Source of the DNA: Luteimicrobium sp042670205
GTDB taxonomy: Bacteria > Actinomycetota > Actinomycetes > Actinomycetales > Cellulomonadaceae
Direction: 5' to 3'
Assembly (NCBI RefSeq): GCF_042670205.1
Contig: NZ_JBHUWD010000024.1
Location: 6,062 to 70,061 of the forward strand
Length of the DNA: 64,000 nucleotides
Both the position numbers and the translations under genes were made by a program. This document shows positions 57,330 through 64,000 of this stretch, in pieces. Below the pieces are notes generated by a model, which saw only the letters and a list, made by a program, of their open reading frames with translations, was not told where the DNA came from and searched no databases. The first letter of the stretch is position 1; each line of letters begins with the position of its first letter.

Positions 57330-60300
57330 ATGAGACGAACACTGACCACGACCTTGGCGGCGACCGCGAGCGCGGCGCTGCTCCTCCCGGCAGGCCTGGT
57401 GCTCGGCGGCAGCGCGAGCGCCGCAGGCACCGACCTCGCCCAGGGCAAGAGCGCGACCGCCTCGAGCGTGTCGCAGACCTACCAGGCGACCAACATCACG
57501 GACGGCAACCAGAGCACCTACTGGGAGTCGAGCAACAACGCCCTGCCGCAGTGGGTCCAGGTGGACCTCGGCAGCACGCAGCACGTGACGGACCTCGTGC
57601 TGCAGCTCCCGAACAGCGCGTCCTGGGCCACCCGCACCGAGACCGTCCAGATCCAGACGAGCACCGACGGCTCGAGCTTCTCGTCGCTCGTCGCCGCGAC
57701 GGGCTACACGTTCGACCCGGCGTCGGGGAACTCCGTCGCCGTCGACACGCCCGACGCCGACACCCGCTACGTGCGCCTCGTGTTCAGCGCGAACACGGGG
57801 TGGCCGGCGGGCCAGCTGTCCGGGCTCGTCGTGCACGGCTCGTCGTCGGGCGGCGGTACCGGGACCGCGGGGAGCGGCGACGGCGGGACCGAGGGCACGG
57901 TGCTCTCGCAGGGCAAGACCGCCACGACGAGCTCGAGCAGCGCGCCGTACGTGGCGTCGAACCTCACGGACGGCAGCAAGTCGTCGTACTGGGAGGGCAC
58001 GGGCGGCCAGTTCCCGCAGTGGGCGCAGGTCGATCTCGGGCAGAGCCGCACCGTCCAGCGGGTCGCGGTCCAGCTCCCCGACGGCTGGGGCGCGCGCACC
58101 GAGACCCTCGCGATCTCGACGAGCGACGACGGCTCGTCGTTCACGTCGGCCAAGGCGGCCGCGACGTACGCGTTCGACCCGGCGTCGGGCAACACGGTGA
58201 ACCTCGACGTGCCTGACAGGGCCGCGCGCTACGTGCGCGTCACGGTCAGCGCGAACAGCGGGTGGAACGCCGCGCAGCTCTCGGAGCTCCAGGTCTACGG
58301 CGACGCGGCGGGTGGCGGTCAGCCGACCGACCCCGGCACGCCGACCGACCCCGGCACCCCGCCGACCGGCAGCAACGTCGCGCTCGGCAAGGCGATCACG
58401 GCGTCGTCGGTGAACTGGACCTACGCCGCGACCAACGCGAACGACGGCGACGTCACCACCTACTGGGAGGGTGCCGCGGGCGCCTACCCGAGCACGCTCG
58501 CGGTGAGCCTCGGCTCGGACACGACCGTCTCCGGCGTCGTCCTCAAGCTCAACCCGGCCTCGGCCTGGGGCGCGCGCACGCAGACCCTGAGCGTCGAGGG
58601 CCGCGCGGCCGGCTCGTCGAGCTGGACGACGCTCAAGGCGTCCGCGACGTACTCGTTCAACCCGTCCAGCGGCAACACGGTCACGATCCCGGTCACGGGT
58701 ACGGCGTCCGACGTCCGGCTGACGTTCACCGCGAACAGCGGGTCGAGCAACGGCCAGGTCGCCGAGCTCGAGGTCTACGGCACCCCGGCACCGAACCCGA
58801 ACCTGCGGGTCACGGGCGTCACGTCGTCGCCCACGAACCCGGTCGAGACGGACCAGGTCACGCTCAGCGCCGTCGTGAAGAACACGGGGAACCGTGACGC
58901 TGCCGCGAGCAGCGTGTCGTTCCAGCTGAACGGCGCGACCGTCGCCACCAAGCCGGTCGCGGCGATCGCCGCGGGCGGCCAGGCCACGGTCACGGCGAAC
59001 GTGGGCGTGCTGAACGCCGACTCGTACCGGATCGGCGCGACCGCGGACTCCGCGGGGGTCGTCGTCGAGCAGGACGAGACCGACAACGCCTCCACCTCTC
59101 CGACCGCCCTCGTGGTCAGCGCCGTCCCGAGCTCCGACCTCGTGCCCACGGTCTCGTGGGCGCCGTCGACGCCGGCCGCGGGCGACACCGTGCAGTTCAC
59201 CGCGGTCGTCGCGAACCAGGGCAACGTCGCGGCGGCCTCCGGCTCGCACGCGGTGACCGCGACGCTCAAGGACGCGAACGGCGCGACGGTCAAGACGCTC
59301 ACCGGCTCGGTGAGCGGGGCGATCGCCGCGAACGGGAACGCCCAGGTCGCGCTCGGCTCGTGGACGGCCGCGAACGGCAAGTACACCGTCACCGTGACCG
59401 TGGCCGACGACGCCAACGAGATCGCCGCGAAGAAGGCCAACAACACGCAGTCGCAGTCGTTCTTCGTGGGTCGCGGCGCCAACATGCCGTACGACACCTA
59501 CGAGGCCGAGGACGGCCGGACGGGCGGCGGCGCCGTCGTGCTCGGCCCGAACCGGACCGTGGGCGACCTCGCGGGCGAGGCGTCGGGCCGCAAGGCCGTG
59601 GCGCTGAACCAGACCGGCTCGTACGTCGAGTGGACCACCAAGGCGTCGACCAACACCCTGGTCGCACGGTTCTCCATCCCCGACGGGACGACGTCGTCGG
59701 TGAACGTGTACGTCGACGGCGCCTTCCTCAAGGCGCTGCCGCTCACCTCGGCGTACGCGTGGCTCTACGGCGACGAGACGAACCCGCAGAACACGCCCGG
59801 CTCCGGGGCGCCGCGTCACGTCTACGACGAGGCGAACGTCCTGCTCGGCAAGACCGTCCCCGCGGGCTCGACGATCCGGCTCCAGAAGGACGCCGCCAGC
59901 TCGGGGAACATCGCGGTCGACTTCGTCGACCTCGAGCAGGCCACGCAGCAGGCGAACCCGGACGCGTCGGCGTACGTCCAGCCGACCGGTTTCACGCAGC
60001 AGGCGGTCCAGGACGCGCTCGACAAGGCCCGTCAGGACACGACGGGCAAGGTCAAGGGGGTGTACCTGCCCGCCGGCGACTACACGGTGTCGAACAAGTT
60101 CCAGGTCTACGGGAAGGCGCTCGACATCGTGGGCGCCGGGGTCTGGTACACGCGGTTCCACTCCGACCCGGCGCAGTCCAACACCGACACGGGCTTCCGC
60201 GTCGACACCACCGCGCAGGGCTCGAAGTTCCGGGACTTCGCGTGGTTCGGCAACTACACCCAGCGCATCGACGGACCCGGCAAGGTCTTCGACCTCACCG

Positions 60301-61133
60301 GCGTCTCGAACCTGACGATCGACGACGTCTGGATCGAGCACCAGGTCTGCGCCGTGTGGGGCACGAACGTCGACGGCTCGACGTTCACGAACATGCGCAT
60401 CCGTGACACCTTCGCGGACGGCATCAACCTCACCAACGGGTCGAGCGGCAACCGCGTCGCCAACGACGAGGCGCGCTCCACGGGCGACGACAGCTTCGCG
60501 CTGTTCGCCGCCAAGGACAACGGCGGCACCGGCGAGCAGGGCAACGTGCTCGAGAACCTCACCGCCAAGCTCACGTGGCGCGCGGCGGGCATCGCCGTCT
60601 ACGGCGGCCAGGACAACACGTTCCGCAACATCTACGTCGCGGACACCCTGGTCTACTCGGGCATCACGATCTCGTCGCTGAACTTCGGGTACTCGATGGA
60701 GGACTTCGGCCCGAAGCAGACGGTGTTCGACGGGATCACGCTCGAGCGCGACGGCGGCCACTTCTGGGGGCAGCAGACGTTCCCCGCGATCTGGCTGTTC
60801 TCCGCCTCGCAGAAGTTCACGGCGATCCGGCTGAACGACGTCGACATCATCGACCCGACGTACTCCGGGATCATGTTCCAGACGAACTACGTCGGCTCGA
60901 CCCCGCAGAACCCCATCACCGACACGGTGTTCACGAACGTGTCGATCACGGGGGCCAAGAAGAGCGGTGACGCCTTCGACGCCAAGTCCGGGTTCGGGAT
61001 CTGGGTCAACGAGCAGCCCGAGTCGGGTCAGGGGCCGGCCGTCGGCTCGGCGACCTTCAACGGCCTGACGTTCGCGAACAACGCCCAGGACATCAAGAAC
61101 ACGACCAGCACGTTCACGATCGTCCGCGACTGA
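57330..61133 (+). CDS. Secreted GH87 alpha-1,3-glucanase with discoidin and CARDB domains
   Basis: 1267-aa exoenzyme. Signal peptide about 1-32 (ATASAALLLPAGLVLGG). Then three F5/8C domains (about 36-168, 191-324, 349-486), two CARDB Ig-like domains (about 491-600 and 604-714), a CBM35/CBM6-like domain (about 720-870, YDTYEAEDGRTGGGA) and a right-handed beta-helix catalytic domain (about 874-1267). D1030 (FADGINL), D1053 and D1054 (STGDDSFAL) show the 23/24-residue spacing of the catalytic Asp set known in GH87 alpha-1,3-glucanases. Alpha-1,3-glucan of fungal walls or mutan is the expected substrate. A polysaccharide lyase fold would look similar. Confidence 0.83.
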   Translation: MRRTLTTTLAATASAALLLPAGLVLGGSASAAGTDLAQGKSATASSVSQTYQATNITDGNQSTYWESSNNALPQWVQVDLGSTQHVTDLVLQLPNSASWATRTETVQIQTSTDGSSFSSLVAATGYTFDPASGNSVAVDTPDADTRYVRLVFSANTGWPAGQLSGLVVHGSSSGGGTGTAGSGDGGTEGTVLSQGKTATTSSSSAPYVASNLTDGSKSSYWEGTGGQFPQWAQVDLGQSRTVQRVAVQLPDGWGARTETLAISTSDDGSSFTSAKAAATYAFDPASGNTVNLDVPDRAARYVRVTVSANSGWNAAQLSELQVYGDAAGGGQPTDPGTPTDPGTPPTGSNVALGKAITASSVNWTYAATNANDGDVTTYWEGAAGAYPSTLAVSLGSDTTVSGVVLKLNPASAWGARTQTLSVEGRAAGSSSWTTLKASATYSFNPSSGNTVTIPVTGTASDVRLTFTANSGSSNGQVAELEVYGTPAPNPNLRVTGVTSSPTNPVETDQVTLSAVVKNTGNRDAAASSVSFQLNGATVATKPVAAIAAGGQATVTANVGVLNADSYRIGATADSAGVVVEQDETDNASTSPTALVVSAVPSSDLVPTVSWAPSTPAAGDTVQFTAVVANQGNVAAASGSHAVTATLKDANGATVKTLTGSVSGAIAANGNAQVALGSWTAANGKYTVTVTVADDANEIAAKKANNTQSQSFFVGRGANMPYDTYEAEDGRTGGGAVVLGPNRTVGDLAGEASGRKAVALNQTGSYVEWTTKASTNTLVARFSIPDGTTSSVNVYVDGAFLKALPLTSAYAWLYGDETNPQNTPGSGAPRHVYDEANVLLGKTVPAGSTIRLQKDAASSGNIAVDFVDLEQATQQANPDASAYVQPTGFTQQAVQDALDKARQDTTGKVKGVYLPAGDYTVSNKFQVYGKALDIVGAGVWYTRFHSDPAQSNTDTGFRVDTTAQGSKFRDFAWFGNYTQRIDGPGKVFDLTGVSNLTIDDVWIEHQVCAVWGTNVDGSTFTNMRIRDTFADGINLTNGSSGNRVANDEARSTGDDSFALFAAKDNGGTGEQGNVLENLTAKLTWRAAGIAVYGGQDNTFRNIYVADTLVYSGITISSLNFGYSMEDFGPKQTVFDGITLERDGGHFWGQQTFPAIWLFSASQKFTAIRLNDVDIIDPTYSGIMFQTNYVGSTPQNPITDTVFTNVSITGAKKSGDAFDAKSGFGIWVNEQPESGQGPAVGSATFNGLTFANNAQDIKNTTSTFTIVRD

Positions 61134-61170
61134 CGCCGGCCCCCGGGTTCGACCCGGGGCGCCCGCGCGC

Positions 61171-61212
61171 GGCGACGGCCGTCCTGCCCACCGGGGGAGG
61201 GCGGCCGTCGCC
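61171..61212 (+). terminator. Terminator after GH87
   Basis: GGCGACGGCCG (61171-61181) pairs with CGGCCGTCGCC (61202-61212). A smaller hairpin CCCCGGGT/ACCCGGGG lies just before it at 61141-61159. Confidence 0.75.
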
Positions 61213-61276
61213 GTCGCCGGGCTGAGGGGGGCGCGCCGCGCTAGCGTGGGAGCAGCACGACGGCGCGGGAGGAAGC

Positions 61277-61831
61277 ATGAGGCACGGCAGGCTGGTGGAC
61301 CTCGACGGGCGCGCCGGGGTGCGGTTCACCGTGGCCCTCGCGGCGTCGTCGGACCGCGTGTGGCGAGCCGTGAGCGACCCGAGCGACATGCGCACCTGGT
61401 TCCCGCAGACCGTCACCTACCGCCCGCGCGTCGGCGGCCCCGTCGAGCTCACCGACGACCCGAACCTCCCGTCGACCCGCGGCGAGGTCCTGGCCTACGA
61501 CCCGCCGCGCGCGTTCGCCTTCACGTGGGGCGAGGACGAGCTGTGGTTCGAGGTGGCCGACGCCGGCCGCTCGTCCGAGGGCGAGCCGCTCGCCCGGCTG
61601 GTGCTCACCGACGTCCTCGACCTGCGCGACTCCGCGTCCCGCAACGCGGCCGGGTGGGAGGTGTGCCTCGACGAGCTCGAGGCGCACCTCGCCGACGACG
61701 ACCCCGCCGGCCCGCACACGCCCGAGGCGCGCGAGCGGTGGCGGGGCTACTACGACGCCTACCTGTCCGCGGGGATGCCCGCGGGCGCACCGATCCCGGG
61801 CGAGGACGACGGCGGCCCGGACGAGACCTGA
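61277..61831 (+). CDS. SRPBCC (AHSA1-like) domain protein
   Basis: 184-aa START-like protein: SSDRVWRAVSDPSDMRTWFPQ is the typical first helix and strand, followed by GEVLAYDPPRAFAFTWG and a C-terminal helix GWEVCLDELEAHL. Such proteins bind hydrophobic ligands or act as stress-related co-chaperones. No operon partner is evident; NDH-2 follows 59 bases downstream. Confidence 0.87.
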   Translation: MRHGRLVDLDGRAGVRFTVALAASSDRVWRAVSDPSDMRTWFPQTVTYRPRVGGPVELTDDPNLPSTRGEVLAYDPPRAFAFTWGEDELWFEVADAGRSSEGEPLARLVLTDVLDLRDSASRNAAGWEVCLDELEAHLADDDPAGPHTPEARERWRGYYDAYLSAGMPAGAPIPGEDDGGPDET

Positions 61832-61890
61832 GCCACACCGGGCGGCCTGCGGCCCGCAGCTGCCCTCCGACCCCGGTACCGTGGAGGGTT

Positions 61891-63303
61891 GTGACGAACT
61901 CGCAGACAGGATCCGTACCGGACAGCCGCCCTCACGTCGTGGTCGTCGGGGGCGGGTTCGCCGGCATCCACGCCGTCAAGGCCCTCGCGGGCGCGCCGGT
62001 GCGCGTGACCCTCATCGACCGGCGCGTCTACAACACGTTCCAGCCGCTGCTCTACCAGGTGGCGACGGGCGGTCTGAACCCCGGCGACGTCACCCACTTC
62101 CTGCGCGCGCTGCGCTTCAAGCAGGACAACGTCGACGTGGTGCACGAGCACCTCATGGAGATCGACACCGAGGCCAAGCGCATCACGCTCCTCAACGGCG
62201 AGGAAGTCTCGTACGACTACCTCGTCCTCGCGAACGGCGTCACGACCACCTACTTCGGGACGCCGGGAGCCAAGGAGTACGCGTTCTCGATGTACTCGCG
62301 ATCCCAGGCCATCAAGATCCGCGACACGCTGTTCACGCGCCTCGAGAAGGCCGCGCAGAGCCCCACCCGGCACGACGGCCTGCGCGTCGTCATCGTCGGT
62401 GGTGGCCCCACGGGCGTCGAGATGGCAGGCGCGCTCGCGGAGCTGCGCGAGCAGGGCCTCATGCCCGCGTACCCCGAGATCGACGGCGAGGCGTTCTCGA
62501 TCACGGTCGTGCAGCGCGGCAAGGACGTCCTCAAGCCGTTCACCCCGAAGCTGCGCGCCTACGCGTCGCACCAGCTCCAGCACCGCGGCGTCGAGCTGAT
62601 GCTCGGCGCGGGCGTCGCCAAGGTCCTGCCCGACGCCGTCGAGCTCACCGACGGCCGGCGCATCCCTTCCGACCTCACGATCTGGGCCACGGGCGTCGCC
62701 CCGCACGAGGAGGTCACCGACTGGTCGCTCCCCCTCGACAAGGGCAACCGCATCCGCACGGGCGCGGACCTGCAGGTCGAGGGGCTGCCCGGGGTCTTCG
62801 CCGCCGGGGACGTCGCCGTCTCGCCCCAGGACCTGCCCCAGCTCGCGCAGCCCGCCATCCAGGGCGGGTGGCACGCGGGCAAGCAGATCCTGCGCCTGAT
62901 CGCCGGCGAGCCGACGCAGGCCTTCGAGTACTACGACAAGGGCCAGCTCGCCATCATCGGCCGGCGCTCCGCGATCGGCGAGCTCCCGGGCATCGCGAAT
63001 CTGCCCGTGCTCCACGCCGTCCCGTTCCTGCGGAAGATCCCCGGGATGTCGCGCGTCGTCGAGCTCACCGCGTACCCCGCGTGGTGGGTGTGGCTGTTCG
63101 TGCACATCGGTTCGCTGCTCGGGGCCCGCAACCGCATCACCACCATGGCCGGCCTCGCGGTCCGCTACGGGTTCCGGTTCAACCGCAAGCCCGTGCCGAT
63201 CGTCGGCGACGTCCCCGCGATCCGGCCCAAGCGCGCCGTACCGCACTCCAAGCAGGAGGCGAAGGCCGAGGAGGACGCCGAGCGCGCGGACGCGGAGCTC
63301 TGA
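61891..63303 (+). CDS. ndh: Type II NADH dehydrogenase
   Basis: 470-aa single-subunit NADH:quinone oxidoreductase. FAD-binding motif VVVVGGGFAGIHAVKAL near the N-terminus and NADH-binding motif VVIVGGGPTGVEMAGAL at about residue 170. FQPLLYQVATGGLNP and AVSPQDLPQLAQPAIQGGWHAG are family signatures. The C-terminal amphipathic region (AYPAWWVWLFVHIGSLLGARNR) is the membrane anchor. It oxidises NADH and reduces menaquinone without pumping protons. GTG at 61891 follows GGAGGG. Confidence 0.95.
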   Translation: MTNSQTGSVPDSRPHVVVVGGGFAGIHAVKALAGAPVRVTLIDRRVYNTFQPLLYQVATGGLNPGDVTHFLRALRFKQDNVDVVHEHLMEIDTEAKRITLLNGEEVSYDYLVLANGVTTTYFGTPGAKEYAFSMYSRSQAIKIRDTLFTRLEKAAQSPTRHDGLRVVIVGGGPTGVEMAGALAELREQGLMPAYPEIDGEAFSITVVQRGKDVLKPFTPKLRAYASHQLQHRGVELMLGAGVAKVLPDAVELTDGRRIPSDLTIWATGVAPHEEVTDWSLPLDKGNRIRTGADLQVEGLPGVFAAGDVAVSPQDLPQLAQPAIQGGWHAGKQILRLIAGEPTQAFEYYDKGQLAIIGRRSAIGELPGIANLPVLHAVPFLRKIPGMSRVVELTAYPAWWVWLFVHIGSLLGARNRITTMAGLAVRYGFRFNRKPVPIVGDVPAIRPKRAVPHSKQEAKAEEDAERADAEL

Positions 63304-63370
63304 CCCGCACCGCCTCGACCCCCCGCGACCCAGGTCTTCCCCACCTCTCGAGGTATGCCGGCGGCCGGTC

Positions 63371-63536
63371 TACCTCGCGAAGTACCCCGGCATCCCGCAT
63401 ACCTCGCGAGGTAGACCGGCATCCCGCATACCTCGCGAAGTAGACCGGCATCCCGCATACCTCGCGAAGTAGACCGGCATCCCGCATACCTCGCGAAGTA
63501 GACCGGCACCCCGCATACCTCGCGAAGTAGGCCGCC
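63371..63536. repeat. 29-bp tandem repeat array, six copies
   Basis: Copies start at 63371, 63400, 63429, 63458, 63487 and 63516, an exact 29-base period; the last is partial. Each begins TACCTCGCGAAGTAGACC (first copy has AGTACC, second CGCGAGG). The inverted relative GAGGTATGCCGG lies just before at 63350. There is no spacer diversity. Each unit contains the near-palindrome TACCTCGCGAAGTA. Confidence 0.95.
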
Positions 63537-63888
63537 CCGAACGGCGCCGCACGAACTCGGCCTCCGGCGGGCACGCCTCACAAGGGAGGCCACGGCGAGG
63601 TATCGGCGAGATATCTCAGCCTTCGCGCGGGGGACGCCGCGAGAAGGACCACGCGCCCGGGCGCGACGACACCGGAGCGGGTGGGTGCGGGGAGGCAGTG
63701 AAGGGCGCCGAGGAGAGCCCACAGGCCCGAGGGGCGGAGCACGACAGCCGGAACCGGCTGCCCGCGCCGGTCCGCGGACCCGCCGCTGCGCCCCATGCGG
63801 GCCGGGGTCCGGGAAGCGGGCCATTCGGAGCCTTCGCCCCGGGACGTGCCCACCGGTACCCGTGTCCGGGTGTCGGTGTGGGGGTATG
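63537..63888. other. Intergenic region without genes
   Basis: No supported gene. TATCTCAGCC at 63612-63621 repeats a piece of the hairpin arms at 43796-43862, and GGCGAGGTATCGGCGAGATATC nearby (in parts) is a decayed relative. A short stem GCCTC/GAGGC lies at 63575-63590. Confidence 0.5.
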
Positions 63889-63922
63889 CCGAAGGCCACC
63901 CCCGTGTGGGGGTGGCCTTCGG
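63889..63922 (-). terminator. rRNA operon terminator
   Basis: Perfect 15-bp stem (63889-63903 with 63908-63922) and a GTGT loop directly downstream of the 5S rRNA on the minus strand. A very strong hairpin as usual at rRNA operon ends, although no T-tract follows. Confidence 0.92.
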
Positions 63923-63931
63923 TTGAATGGG

Positions 63932-64000
63932 TGTTCGGCGGCGTCCTACTCTCCCACCCCGTCACCAGGGCAGTACCATCGGCGCTGAAGGGCTTAGCTT
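63932..64000 (-). rRNA. rrf: 5S rRNA, 3' part (gene cut by window end)
   Basis: The minus strand reads AAGCTAAGCCCTTCAGCGCC, then the conserved GATGGTACTGCC and GGGTGGGAGAGTAGG segments, ending GCCGCCGAACA, the 3' part of actinobacterial 5S rRNA. The 5' half and the 23S and 16S genes must lie beyond the window. Confidence 0.95.

Noticed and set aside
57330..61133. Pectate lyase
   Set aside because: The beta-helix alone would allow it, but the Asp spacing and accessory domains fit GH87 better.
63371..63536. CRISPR array
   Set aside because: 29-base period is CRISPR-like, but the whole unit repeats with no unique spacers, and there are no cas genes.
63179..63574. Minus-strand ORFs over the 29-bp array
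   Set aside because: Their sequence is only the rotating translation of the repeat; no independent coding evidence.
63304..63931. tRNA gene near the rRNA operon end
   Set aside because: No cloverleaf-compatible sequence with a GTTCRA-type T-loop was seen downstream of the 5S gene.

Overview
The window comes from a high-GC Gram-positive actinobacterium. Coding sequence is GC-rich throughout, GTG starts and 4-base ATGA/GTGA overlaps are frequent, and the gene content (WXG100 protein, DasR-type GntR regulator, NnaR-type HemD protein, actinobacterial leucine-degradation operon) is typical of the phylum. The many secreted glucanases acting on fungal-type glucans suggest a member of the Micrococcales such as Cellulosimicrobium. 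That placement is inference, because no 16S sequence is present.

Layout. 1-12825 (+): a twelve-gene translationally coupled operon (E1alpha, cut by the window edge, to an SDR) for branched-chain 2-oxoacid oxidation and leucine breakdown to acetyl-CoA and acetoacetate. 12818-15004: LysR regulator, FMN reductase and a lipoprotein. 15151-18366: LacI regulator divergent from a secreted GH30. 18690-20024: MFS transporter. 20035-23489 (-): WXG100 (type VII) substrate cassette. 23567-28720: membrane protein, PoxB-like enzyme, GNAT, small hydrolase, SnoaL protein and ECF sigma factor. 28810-29649: an AT-richer foreign-looking DUF4231/SLATT-like membrane gene. 29943-35035: nirBD, cobA and a HemD-winged-helix regulator (nitrite assimilation and siroheme). 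35204-37151: DivIVA-like protein and APC permease. 37254-40634: sugar PTS genes with a GntR regulator, linked by dre-like operators to ptsH at 43380-43652. 40717-47484: hydrolase, AraC regulator, small proteins, MFS exporter, ferritin-VIT protein and FrnE. 47794-61133: second polysaccharide block with a giant GH3, a GH30, a LacI paralog and a GH87. 61277-63303: SRPBCC protein and NDH-2. 63932-64000 (-): 3' part of a 5S rRNA with its terminator.

How the genes work together. The leucine operon carries a CitE-like lyase and a MaoC-like hydratase in place of the classical HMG-CoA lyase and crotonase-type hydratase. CobA makes precursor for the siroheme used by NirB, and the HemD-winged-helix protein probably regulates that pathway. 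The glycosidases together would attack beta-glucan and alpha-1,3-glucan, and two closely similar LacI proteins each sit beside a GH30 gene. A DasR-type regulator probably couples amino-sugar sensing to PTS expression.

The most unusual content is non-coding. Gene ends and convergent intergenic regions hold elaborate repeats: a mirrored 8+8 array of 21-bp units (42461-42827), a dispersed 29/30-bp repeat family at three loci, twin 42-bp palindromes inside the cobA 3' end, and very long perfect hairpins. Several native stop codons lie inside these repeats.
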